Assembly (NCBI RefSeq): GCF_003207795.1
Contig: NZ_NIRT01000001.1
Span: 62,001 to 126,000 of the forward strand
Length of the DNA: 64,000 bases
DNA from: Komagataeibacter nataicola
Lineage (GTDB): Bacteria; Pseudomonadota; Alphaproteobacteria; Acetobacterales; Acetobacteraceae
Direction of reading: 5' to 3'
The notes beneath the pieces were generated by a model. It searched no databases. It was given only the letters and a program-made list of their open reading frames with translations, and was not told the DNA's origin. Position numbers and translations under genes: made by a program. Shown here piece by piece: positions 57,101-64,000 of this stretch. Numbering within the stretch: position 1 is the first letter of the stretch; each line of letters begins with the position of its first letter.

Positions 57101-58963
57101 CTAGGCCATGCGCTCGGATGATGTGGCGACCGGTGGCGGGCTTTCGCTCCCCTGCCCCGGATGCCACGGTATGGAAATGGTGAAGCGCGCACCGCCCTCC
57201 GGCGCCCGCCCGACCGACAGGCTGCCCTGGTGCGCCTGCACCACGCTATAGGCAATGGCCAGCCCCAGCCCCGTGCCCGCCCCCACCGGCTTTGTGGTGA
57301 AGAACGGCTCGAAAATGCGCTCCTGCACATCAGGTGCGATGCCGGGGCCGTTATCGGTAATGACAAAGACGTAACTGTCAGGCCCGCTGTCATTATGGGC
57401 GAGGTAGGTGTGGATATCGATCTCGCCCACCGCTATGCCGCCCTGACCAGACATATCATCATGCTGGGCGGCAAGAATTGCGTCCGCCGCATTGCTGATA
57501 ATATTCATGATGACCTGATTGAGCAGCGCCGCCTGGCAGTACAGCCGGTCAGGCGCCTCATAATGCCGCCTGACCGCAATGCCGCTGCCCAGCTTCTGGG
57601 TCAGCAGCGCCATGACCGTTTCCAGCGCCTCGGGCACGTCGATGATCTGGAACAGCCCTTCATCGAGCCGCGAGAATTTGCGCAGGTTCAGCACAAGGTT
57701 CTGGATCCGCCGCAGCCCCATGTTCATCGACCCCACCCGGTCGCGGCACTTGGTCAGGATCGCCCCGCGCTGTTCGTGATCGGGGTCGGTGGTCGTGGTT
57801 TCCATGGCCGCGAGCCGGTCAAGCCCGCGCGCCACCGTATCCTTGTGCGCCAGGATGAAGGCCAGCGGATTGTTGATCTCGTGCGCGATGCCCGCCACCA
57901 GTTCACCTAAGGAGGCCATCTTGGCGGTCTGCACCAGCTTGCCCTGGGTTTCGATCAGCTTGCGGTTGGCATCGGCCAGTTCGCGGTTGGCCTGCTCCAG
58001 CGCTTCGGCCAGCGAGGCCTTCGACGCAATGGCCGCCGCCTCCGCGCGCGCGCTTTTCACCGCGATCTCGCGCGCCTGCCGCTCCACCTCGATGCGGCGC
58101 ACGTCATCCTGCAACAGCTTGCGCCGCACCAGCACGCGAATGCGCAGCGCCAGCGCCGCAGGCCCCACATCACGCGAGACGAGATCATCAATCCCCGCCT
58201 CGAACACGCGGGCCGAGAACTCCTTCGCATCGGGCCGGGGGGCGCCATCCACGCCAAGTATGCGCGGCGGCACGTTGCCCGAGAGCAGGTCCTCCTGCCG
58301 CCATTCATCAAGCTTGCGGCATACTTCCAGTCCGTCGAACTCACGGCAGGCAAGGTCGATCACCACGCAGTCCGGCATGTGCTCGGGGTCGTGCAGGAGT
58401 GCGGGCACGAGCCGGGAGGGATCATGCCACAAGGTGACGATATGCCCGTCGCGCCGCAGTTGGTCGAGCAGTTCGGGCACGGCGCGCCTGTGTTCGGGCT
58501 CGGGGGCAATGACCATGATGCGCGCCCGGCGGAACACGCGCTGCGGCACAGGCGAGGGCGCATGCGCGGCGTGCTCGCGCAACAGCGCGCGGATGCGAAA
58601 GACGATCAGCGCCGGGTCGGAGGATTTGGGGATATACGCATCCGCCCCGCTTTCCAGCCCCTCGCGCTCGAGCCCCGGCTCGATCCCCTCGGTCAGGATC
58701 AGCACCGGTATGGTGCGCGTGACCGCGTTCATGCGCAGCTGGCGGGCCAGCTGGCCGCCATTCATGCCCGGCAGGTGATAATCGGCAATCACCAGCCCCG
58801 GCAGCCGGACATCAAGCGTATCGAGCGCCTCCTCCCCGCTGGCCACGCGATGGACGTGAAAGCCATGGCTTTCCAGCATGCGGCGGATGCGCAGGGCCTG
58901 CGTGTCCGAATCCTCCACCAGCAGCAGGGTGTCGGCAATGTCTTCGCGGTCGGTCAGCACCAT
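57101..58963 (-). CDS. histidine kinase with two N-terminal receivers (CheS3-like)
   Basis: 620 residues, cytosolic. Receiver 1 (about 10-130) is intact: Glu-Asp near 17, Asp61 (LVIADYHLPGMNG) and Lys113. Receiver 2 (about 147-282) keeps Asp203 (CVVIDLACREFDG) but has lost the paired acids (IAPEPE) and the lysine (SR in its place). A coiled coil (about 283-345) links to the kinase with His361 (LVAGIAHEINNPLAFIL), N box NIISNAADAI and GAGTGLGLAIAYSV. It sits nine bases after cheB. The layout matches CheS3 of Rhodospirillum centenum, a kinase whose receivers are targets of CheA3. That it is phosphorylated by the local CheA is inferred. Confidence 0.9.
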   Translation of the reverse strand: MVLTDREDIADTLLLVEDSDTQALRIRRMLESHGFHVHRVASGEEALDTLDVRLPGLVIADYHLPGMNGGQLARQLRMNAVTRTIPVLILTEGIEPGLEREGLESGADAYIPKSSDPALIVFRIRALLREHAAHAPSPVPQRVFRRARIMVIAPEPEHRRAVPELLDQLRRDGHIVTLWHDPSRLVPALLHDPEHMPDCVVIDLACREFDGLEVCRKLDEWRQEDLLSGNVPPRILGVDGAPRPDAKEFSARVFEAGIDDLVSRDVGPAALALRIRVLVRRKLLQDDVRRIEVERQAREIAVKSARAEAAAIASKASLAEALEQANRELADANRKLIETQGKLVQTAKMASLGELVAGIAHEINNPLAFILAHKDTVARGLDRLAAMETTTTDPDHEQRGAILTKCRDRVGSMNMGLRRIQNLVLNLRKFSRLDEGLFQIIDVPEALETVMALLTQKLGSGIAVRRHYEAPDRLYCQAALLNQVIMNIISNAADAILAAQHDDMSGQGGIAVGEIDIHTYLAHNDSGPDSYVFVITDNGPGIAPDVQERIFEPFFTTKPVGAGTGLGLAIAYSVVQAHQGSLSVGRAPEGGARFTISIPWHPGQGSESPPPVATSSERMA

Positions 58964-58972
58964 GGGGTCGTC

Positions 58973-60073
58973 TTATCCAGCCAGGGGGTCTTGGGAGGGA
59001 ACCGGGCCGCCCGCCATGGCCCGGAGGATATGAGGGGAGATTTCATGCACCGGCAGGCTGATGCACGCCGCCCCCGCGCGCTCGGCAGCGCCGGGCATGC
59101 CGTGAATGACGGCGGTGCTGCGGTCCTCCACCACCGTGTAGCCGCCGCGCGCACGGATGCGGCCCAGCCCTTCCACGCCATCCTCGCCCATGCCGGTCAG
59201 CAGCACGCCAAGCCCGTCGGCGCCAAAAACCTTTGCCACCGAGGAAAACAGCACGTCGGCCGAGGGCCGCTGCCCCTGCACCGGGGCCGCGTCATGCAGC
59301 AGCACCTCGCCGCGCGTGCCCACCGTCATGTGCCGGTCGCCCGGCGCCACCAGCACGCGGCCGCGCTCGAGTGGCATGCCATGCTGCGCAAGCGTGACCG
59401 GCAGCGCCACCTGCTGGTCAAGCCACCGGGCGAACCCTTCCATGAAGCTTTGGCCCATATGCTGCACCAGCACCACCGGCAGCGCGAAATCAGGCGGCAG
59501 GTCGCCCAGCACGCGGGCAAAGGCGGTTGGTCCCCCGGTAGAGGCGGCCATGGCCACGATGCGGGGGTGAATGGCAAGCGGGTGCGACCACATGCCCTTG
59601 TGGCGAAATGGTTCCGCCTGCATCAGCCGCCGCCGGATGACCGGCACCTGGCTCATGATGTAAAGCTGGGTGGCAATGCCCTGCGCCACGGCGGCACCCG
59701 CGCTGCCCGTAAGGCCCTGCGGCTTCTCGATGACGGTCAGCGCGCCCGAGCGCAGCGCATTCATCGAGACATGCGTCGCCTGCCCGCCCAGCGTGTCGCT
59801 CACGATCACGATGGGGGTGGGAAAATGCGCCATGATCTGCCGCGTGGCCTCAAGCCCGTCCATGCCCGGCAGGCAGATATCCATCGAGATCACGTCCGGC
59901 CGCAGGCGCGGCACGAGGCGCAGGGCTTCCTCCGCCGTTTCCACCGCTTCGGCCAGTTCAAGGCGCGGGTCATCGGCCACCACGCGCATGAGCAGGTGGC
60001 GCAGTACCGCCGAATCCTCCACGATCAGCACGCGCCTTGGCGGCTGGGCGGGCTGGGGCGTGATCACGTTCAC
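58973..60073 (-). CDS. cheB: chemotaxis methylesterase CheB
   Basis: 366 residues. A receiver (about 13-125) with Asp65 (VISMDICLPGMDG) and an effector methylesterase domain (about 170-355) with the triad Ser178 (AASTGGPTAF), His205 (VQHMGQSF) and Asp298 (LLTGMGEDGVEG). It removes methyl groups from MCP glutamates once phosphorylated. Overlaps cheA by four bases. No CheR is in the window, though one must exist for adaptation. Confidence 0.96.
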   Translation of the reverse strand: MNVITPQPAQPPRRVLIVEDSAVLRHLLMRVVADDPRLELAEAVETAEEALRLVPRLRPDVISMDICLPGMDGLEATRQIMAHFPTPIVIVSDTLGGQATHVSMNALRSGALTVIEKPQGLTGSAGAAVAQGIATQLYIMSQVPVIRRRLMQAEPFRHKGMWSHPLAIHPRIVAMAASTGGPTAFARVLGDLPPDFALPVVLVQHMGQSFMEGFARWLDQQVALPVTLAQHGMPLERGRVLVAPGDRHMTVGTRGEVLLHDAAPVQGQRPSADVLFSSVAKVFGADGLGVLLTGMGEDGVEGLGRIRARGGYTVVEDRSTAVIHGMPGAAERAGAACISLPVHEISPHILRAMAGGPVPSQDPLAG

Positions 60074-62172
60074 AAAAGTCCCCTTATGGTATCGATCAGT
60101 TCGCCCTGATCGAAGCGCTGCTTGGTCAGATAGGCCCGTGCGCCACCTTCCATGCCGCGACGGATATCCTCGCCATCATCACGCGAGGTCATGAGCACGA
60201 CGGGAATATGGGCCAGATGCGCATCTCCCTGCATGGCCGCAAGCAGGGTCAGGCCATCCATGCGCGGCATTTCCACATCCGTCACCACCACATCCACATG
60301 CCGCGAGGACTGCTGGAGCATGGCCAGCGCCTCCTCCCCGTCCACCGCAAGGCACACGTCATAACCGTGAGACTGAAGGATCGTTTTCTGCAATGTCCGG
60401 GTCGTGATCGAATCATCGACCACCATGACCAGCGGCGCGTGGCGCACGGGCACCACGGGGGCGGCGCTATCCACGTCGCTGAAATGCGCGCGCCCGCCAT
60501 TGCCGCGCTCGCGCCACCGCGCAAACAGCCGGTCGGGGCTGAGCACGAACACCGGCTGGTCCTCGCGCGGCCAGGCTATGCCAGGCACGAGTTCGCTATC
60601 CAGCCCCACGGCGGTGGCGTCCGATACCAGGAGCGTGCGCACATCGACCATGCGCTCGACGGCAAAGCCGCAGCGCACGCCATCAACCTCCATCACCACC
60701 ACGCTCACCGCGCCATCGCGCACCGGCAGCGGGGCGTTTTCATCACCCACGAAGGCCCGCAGCGGGGCGAGCGGTACCAGTTCCTCCTCGCGCTGTTCGG
60801 GGGCTACGCCCGTGCCATCGGGCGGATGGGGCACCACGGCGAACGGCATGCCGCCCAGCATGCGGATCTCGTTACGCCGCACGCGCAGCAGGTGGCGGAT
60901 CACCCGGCCGGGCAGGCCGAGCGCCTGGCCCGCGTTTTCAACCAGCAGCACGGTGCGCTGGCGCTGCGAGACCGGCACGGTCAGGATGACGGTGGTGCCC
61001 GCGGGCTGGCGCTGCTCCATGCGCACGCTGCCGTGCAGTGCGCGCGCCGCCTCCGCCACGACCGAAAGCCCCACCCCGCGCCCGGCCAGGCTGTCTGCCT
61101 TGCCACGGGTGGAAAAACCCGGCTCGAACACGCGCGCGAGCAACTGCCGCGCATCAAGCGGGGCATCGGCATGGACCAGCCCCTGCCCTGCCGCACGGGC
61201 GGCGATGGCCCGCAGGTCGGGGCCGCGCCCGTCATCGCTTACGGCCACCTGCAGCCGCACCCCGGTCATGGTCACGGCGATGGTGATGTTGAGGCATTCC
61301 GACTTGCCTGCCGCCAGCCGCTCGGCGCGGGTTTCATGCCCGTGCACGATGGCATTGCGCACGAGGTGAATGACCGGGTCGCGCAAGGCCTGCATCACGC
61401 GGCGCTCGGTCTGCACCTCCATGCCGGTCATGTGCACCTCAACGCCCGCCTCCGGCCCGCCATGCTCGCGCGCGATACGCCGGGCCATGGCGGCCAGCGA
61501 GCCGAACACGCTCTCGGCGGGCACAAGGGTTACGGCATGCACTTCCTCGCCCAGGCGCAGCAGGGCGCGGTCGATCTGGCCAGCCATGAGTTCACGCTCG
61601 CGCCCTACCCCCATCAGCCGGCGCGTCATGCGCGCGAATTCGGCCACCGGGTCGGCGAGCATGCGCTCGGGCGCGTGCATGACGGCCCGCGCATCACCAA
61701 GCAGGTCCATCACCTGCGCCCACAGCCGCTCATGCCGATCGGCCACGGCCATGAGATCATGCACGGCGGAGGCCAGCGCATCGAGCCGGGCCACGGGCAC
61801 CTGCACATAGGCCGGGTTTTCAACCTGTGCTGCCCCCTCATCGGGTGCGGCAGGCGCATCCGCGGGGGGGGCGGTCATGAGCAGGTCGATCTCGTCAAGC
61901 GTATCGGCAATGGCGGCAAGATCGGCGGGGTCGGGCAGCGCACGGGCCGAGAGCAGTGCGGAGAGGCGGTTCTCCAGCGCGTGGGCGACCCCCTCCACAA
62001 CCGGCAGTTCAACCGCGCGCGCCGCGCCTTTCAGCGAATGGACACGACGGAAAATTTCCGCAAGGCCCTGCGCGTCCGGACAGCCCGCCGCCACGATGGC
62101 GCGGATGGCCCGCAGGTGGTCACGGTATTCGGCATCGAATACCGCCAGCAATTCATCCCTCAGGTTATCCAC
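60070..62172 (-). CDS. cheA: hybrid chemotaxis kinase CheA with C-terminal receiver
   Basis: About 700 residues: Hpt with His45 (RVHSLKGAARAVEL), a region without a recognisable P2 (CheY-binding) domain, a P3/P4 dimer and ATPase core (LVRNAIVHGHETRAERLAAGKSE, SDDGRGPDLRAI, FSTRGKADSLAGRGVGLSVV), a P5 CheW-like domain and a C-terminal receiver with Asp632 (VVTDVEMPRMDG) and Lys684. The GTG at 62172 follows the MCP stop after 10 bases; earlier in-frame starts overlap the MCP gene. The receiver tail and the missing P2 are typical of Wsp/Frz/Che3-type CheA rather than flagellar CheA. Confidence 0.94.
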   Translation of the reverse strand: MDNLRDELLAVFDAEYRDHLRAIRAIVAAGCPDAQGLAEIFRRVHSLKGAARAVELPVVEGVAHALENRLSALLSARALPDPADLAAIADTLDEIDLLMTAPPADAPAAPDEGAAQVENPAYVQVPVARLDALASAVHDLMAVADRHERLWAQVMDLLGDARAVMHAPERMLADPVAEFARMTRRLMGVGRERELMAGQIDRALLRLGEEVHAVTLVPAESVFGSLAAMARRIAREHGGPEAGVEVHMTGMEVQTERRVMQALRDPVIHLVRNAIVHGHETRAERLAAGKSECLNITIAVTMTGVRLQVAVSDDGRGPDLRAIAARAAGQGLVHADAPLDARQLLARVFEPGFSTRGKADSLAGRGVGLSVVAEAARALHGSVRMEQRQPAGTTVILTVPVSQRQRTVLLVENAGQALGLPGRVIRHLLRVRRNEIRMLGGMPFAVVPHPPDGTGVAPEQREEELVPLAPLRAFVGDENAPLPVRDGAVSVVVMEVDGVRCGFAVERMVDVRTLLVSDATAVGLDSELVPGIAWPREDQPVFVLSPDRLFARWRERGNGGRAHFSDVDSAAPVVPVRHAPLVMVVDDSITTRTLQKTILQSHGYDVCLAVDGEEALAMLQQSSRHVDVVVTDVEMPRMDGLTLLAAMQGDAHLAHIPVVLMTSRDDGEDIRRGMEGGARAYLTKQRFDQGELIDTIRGLL

Positions 62173-62182
62173 GGGCCAACCG

Positions 62183-63865
62183 TCAGGTCCGGTAACGCGC
62201 GGAAATGGTGAGCAGCTGCTTGGACAGCTTGCCAAGGTTGCTGGCCGAGACCTCGAGGTTGCGCGTGCCGCCCGATGTCTGCTGGCTGGCCTGACGGATG
62301 CTCTGCAGCGCGGTCATGACCTGCTCGATGCCGATCTGCTGCTGGTTGGTTGACGCCACGATCTGCTGGAAGGCGTTCACGCCCTCCTGGATGCCGCCGG
62401 TCATGCGCTCGATGGTGCGGTAGGCGATGTCGGTGCGTTCCTTGCCGGCCGAGACGCGCTTGACCGCCTCCTCCGTCAGCATGACCGAAGTGTTGATGCC
62501 GCGCTGGATGTCGCCCAGTATGGCGCGCACGTTCTGGGTGGCGTCACGCGACTGGTCGGCAAGGATCTTCATCTCGGCGGCCACAACGGCGAACGAGCGG
62601 CCATGCTCGCCTGCCGCCGCCGCCTCGATCGCGGCATTGAGCGCCAGCAGGTGCGAACGCTCCGACAGGTCATTGACCGATGCGATGATCTCGCTGATCG
62701 CCTCGGTGCGCTCGGACAGGGCCACGATGTTCGAGGCCACGGCCTCGGCGCCGTCATGGGTGTGGGCCATGGCGCGCGCGGTTTCCTCCACCGCTTCAAG
62801 CCCGCTGGCCGAGCTGTGCACGATCACCTCCGCTGATGAAATCACCTCACGCGCGCGCTTGCTGATCTGCGCACCGGAATGGGTGATCTCGTCCACCGTG
62901 GCCGCCGTTTCCTGGACTGCGGCAAACTGCTCTTCAACACTTGCGGCCTGCTGCTGGGTGGAGGCGCGGATCTCGGCCACCGCCGCATCGAGGTTCTGCG
63001 TCACCTCGCCGCTCTGGCGCGCGATTTCGCGCAGGCCGTCGATCATGCGGTTGAGGCCCGCTGCAAGGCGGGCGACTTCATCGCGCTCCTCGCCCATGCC
63101 ACCCACCTTGGCCCGCGTGGCGAGATCGCCCTGCCCCACGCGTTCCATCACGTGCATGATCGACGAGATCGGCTCCATGATCGAGCGCCGCGTCCAGAAG
63201 GTCACGATCAGCGCCACCACCACGGCGACCACCATGCCAATGGCCAGCGAGCGGCGGCTGTAGTCATAGGAGGCAGCCCCCTGGGTTTCGGCCACCTGCA
63301 CCCCGTGGTCGAGCAGCGAGGCGGCGCGGCCCACGAGCAGGTCTATCGACTGCTCGCGGCTGTCTATGCGCGAGGCCTGTTCGCGCACGCTGGGGTCATT
63401 GCCCGCGCGGATGGCCTGGAACAGGAGCCCCGCGCCACGTGTATCCATCTGGAACTGGCTGGAAATGTCGCGCAGCTGGCTGGCCACGGTATTGAACATC
63501 TCGCGCTGGTCGTTGCTGCGCGCAAGGCGCCCGCCTTCCTCAGCACGGGAAAGCACGCCCGCGAGCAGGCTGTCAGCCTCGCGGGCCTTTTCATCCCAGC
63601 TTGCAATGGCATCCTCGAGCACGGCGGGAGCGGTCTCGAAATCATGGGCATAGTAATGCGCCAGGATGGCGAGCCTGCGGGCGACGAGGTCGTTCTCATT
63701 GGCGCGGATATGGGTCAGTTCACGATAGACCGAGAGGTCGCGCGTGACGATGATGGTCATCTCGTCGCGCACCTCGCGGATCTGCCCCAGCGCATAGATG
63801 CCCAGCGAGACCATGAGCAGGACACCGACCATGAAACCGAACAGCAGGCGATTGGCGATAGTCAC
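62183..63865 (-). CDS. methyl-accepting chemotaxis protein
   Basis: 560 residues. TM1 about 7-27, a periplasmic four-helix-type sensor to about 205, TM2 about 207-226, HAMP about 227-285 and a cytoplasmic coiled coil with the hairpin tip SERSHLLALNAAIEAAAAGEHGRSFAVVAAEMKILADQS near 430. The tip departs from the motility-MCP wording (ShLLALNAAIEAAaAGE, EMK in place of EVR), as in non-flagellar systems. It starts with GTG at 63865, six bases after the cheW stop. The ligand is unknown. Confidence 0.95.
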   Translation of the reverse strand: MTIANRLLFGFMVGVLLMVSLGIYALGQIREVRDEMTIIVTRDLSVYRELTHIRANENDLVARRLAILAHYYAHDFETAPAVLEDAIASWDEKAREADSLLAGVLSRAEEGGRLARSNDQREMFNTVASQLRDISSQFQMDTRGAGLLFQAIRAGNDPSVREQASRIDSREQSIDLLVGRAASLLDHGVQVAETQGAASYDYSRRSLAIGMVVAVVVALIVTFWTRRSIMEPISSIMHVMERVGQGDLATRAKVGGMGEERDEVARLAAGLNRMIDGLREIARQSGEVTQNLDAAVAEIRASTQQQAASVEEQFAAVQETAATVDEITHSGAQISKRAREVISSAEVIVHSSASGLEAVEETARAMAHTHDGAEAVASNIVALSERTEAISEIIASVNDLSERSHLLALNAAIEAAAAGEHGRSFAVVAAEMKILADQSRDATQNVRAILGDIQRGINTSVMLTEEAVKRVSAGKERTDIAYRTIERMTGGIQEGVNAFQQIVASTNQQQIGIEQVMTALQSIRQASQQTSGGTRNLEVSASNLGKLSKQLLTISARYRT

Positions 63866-63871
63866 GGGACT

Positions 63872-64000
63872 TCACACTCCGACATAACGGGAAGAAAACA
63901 GGCGCGCGGGATCAATGACCGTCATGCTGCGCCCATCGGCCAGCCTGGCCTGCGGAAAACCCGAGGGCGTAAGCGGAATGGGCGTTGCGGTAATGTCCAC
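63872..64000 (-). CDS. cheW: CheW-like protein, C-terminal end (runs off the window)
   Basis: 42 codons are visible, ending QARLADGRSMTVIDPARLFSSRYVGV, which fits the last strands of a CheW domain. It is followed closely by the MCP gene. The rest, including any CheR, lies beyond base 64000. Confidence 0.7.
   Translation of the reverse strand: MDITATPIPLTPSGFPQARLADGRSMTVIDPARLFSSRYVGV

Noticed and set aside
58379-60109. A 576-codon plus-strand frame
   Set aside because: Antisense of cheB and part of the next kinase; histidine and arginine-rich shadow sequence.

Overview
The window is a GC-rich, densely coded bacterial chromosome segment from an alphaproteobacterium of the family Acetobacteraceae, most likely the Komagataeibacter/Gluconacetobacter branch of the acetic acid bacteria. 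Pointers are the cluster yceD(DUF177)-rpmF-plsX-fabH-ihfA-merR, the set ffh-rpsP-rimM-trmD-rplS followed by leuCDB, the order ispH-thrB-rnhA, a COQ9 gene divergent from rpsU, a gluconokinase, a hopanoid C-3 methylase (HpnR-like), and a dispersed AT-rich hairpin repeat in the intergenic gaps. The genus is an inference; no rRNA is present. I see no phage, complete IS element or CRISPR array.

Layout. 1-8.3 kb: the start of an EF-G gene, rpmB, a small unknown protein and an Atm1-type ABC exporter on the minus strand, then on the plus strand a Nudix hydrolase, oligopeptidase B and an AI-2E-type permease. 8.4-15.4 kb: tRNA-Pro, merR-ihfA-fabH-plsX-rpmF-yceD (envelope lipid and ribosome genes), a BamE-like lipoprotein, an EnvZ-like kinase and rpsU. 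15.6-18.1 kb: def, coq9 and a MarR/OmpR pair resembling petP-petR. 18.2-25.2 kb: leuB, leuD, leuC, rplS, trmD, rimM, rpsP, ffh. 25.4-28.7 kb: an LTXXQ-type periplasmic protein and pstCAB without pstS or phoU. 28.9-34.2 kb: a nucleoside-hydrolase-like protein with a degraded metal motif, a ThiX/ThiZ-like ABC pair, rnhA, thrB, ispH. 34.5-44.4 kb: lipoprotein, OPT transporter, M3 oligopeptidase, RlmM-like methyltransferase, DUF423, DUF4142, cobalamin adenosyltransferase, gluconokinase and two Acetobacteraceae-type unknowns. 44.4-50.9 kb: two tandem class I aminotransferases, gluQ, an HNH protein, a small lipoprotein and hpnR. 51-52.6 kb: a low-density island with several hairpin repeats, a 122-residue unknown and a CopZ-like protein, flanked by direct repeats. 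52.6-55 kb: sufE, hslU, hslV.

55.1-64.0 kb is the most interesting block: a compact minus-strand chemosensory operon (cheW-like end, MCP, hybrid CheA with a receiver, CheB, then two multi-receiver histidine kinases) with no flagellar gene, CheY or CheR in view. The architecture resembles the Che3/Wsp 'alternative function' systems, in which CheA speaks to a histidine kinase or a diguanylate cyclase rather than to a flagellar motor. The kinase next to cheB has two N-terminal receivers, the second degenerate, much like CheS3 of Rhodospirillum centenum.

The second signal is a family of about 80-bp dispersed elements with inverted ends and two internal hairpins (nine full or partial copies), usually placed just after stop codons. 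They may act as bidirectional terminators and as substrates for recombination.
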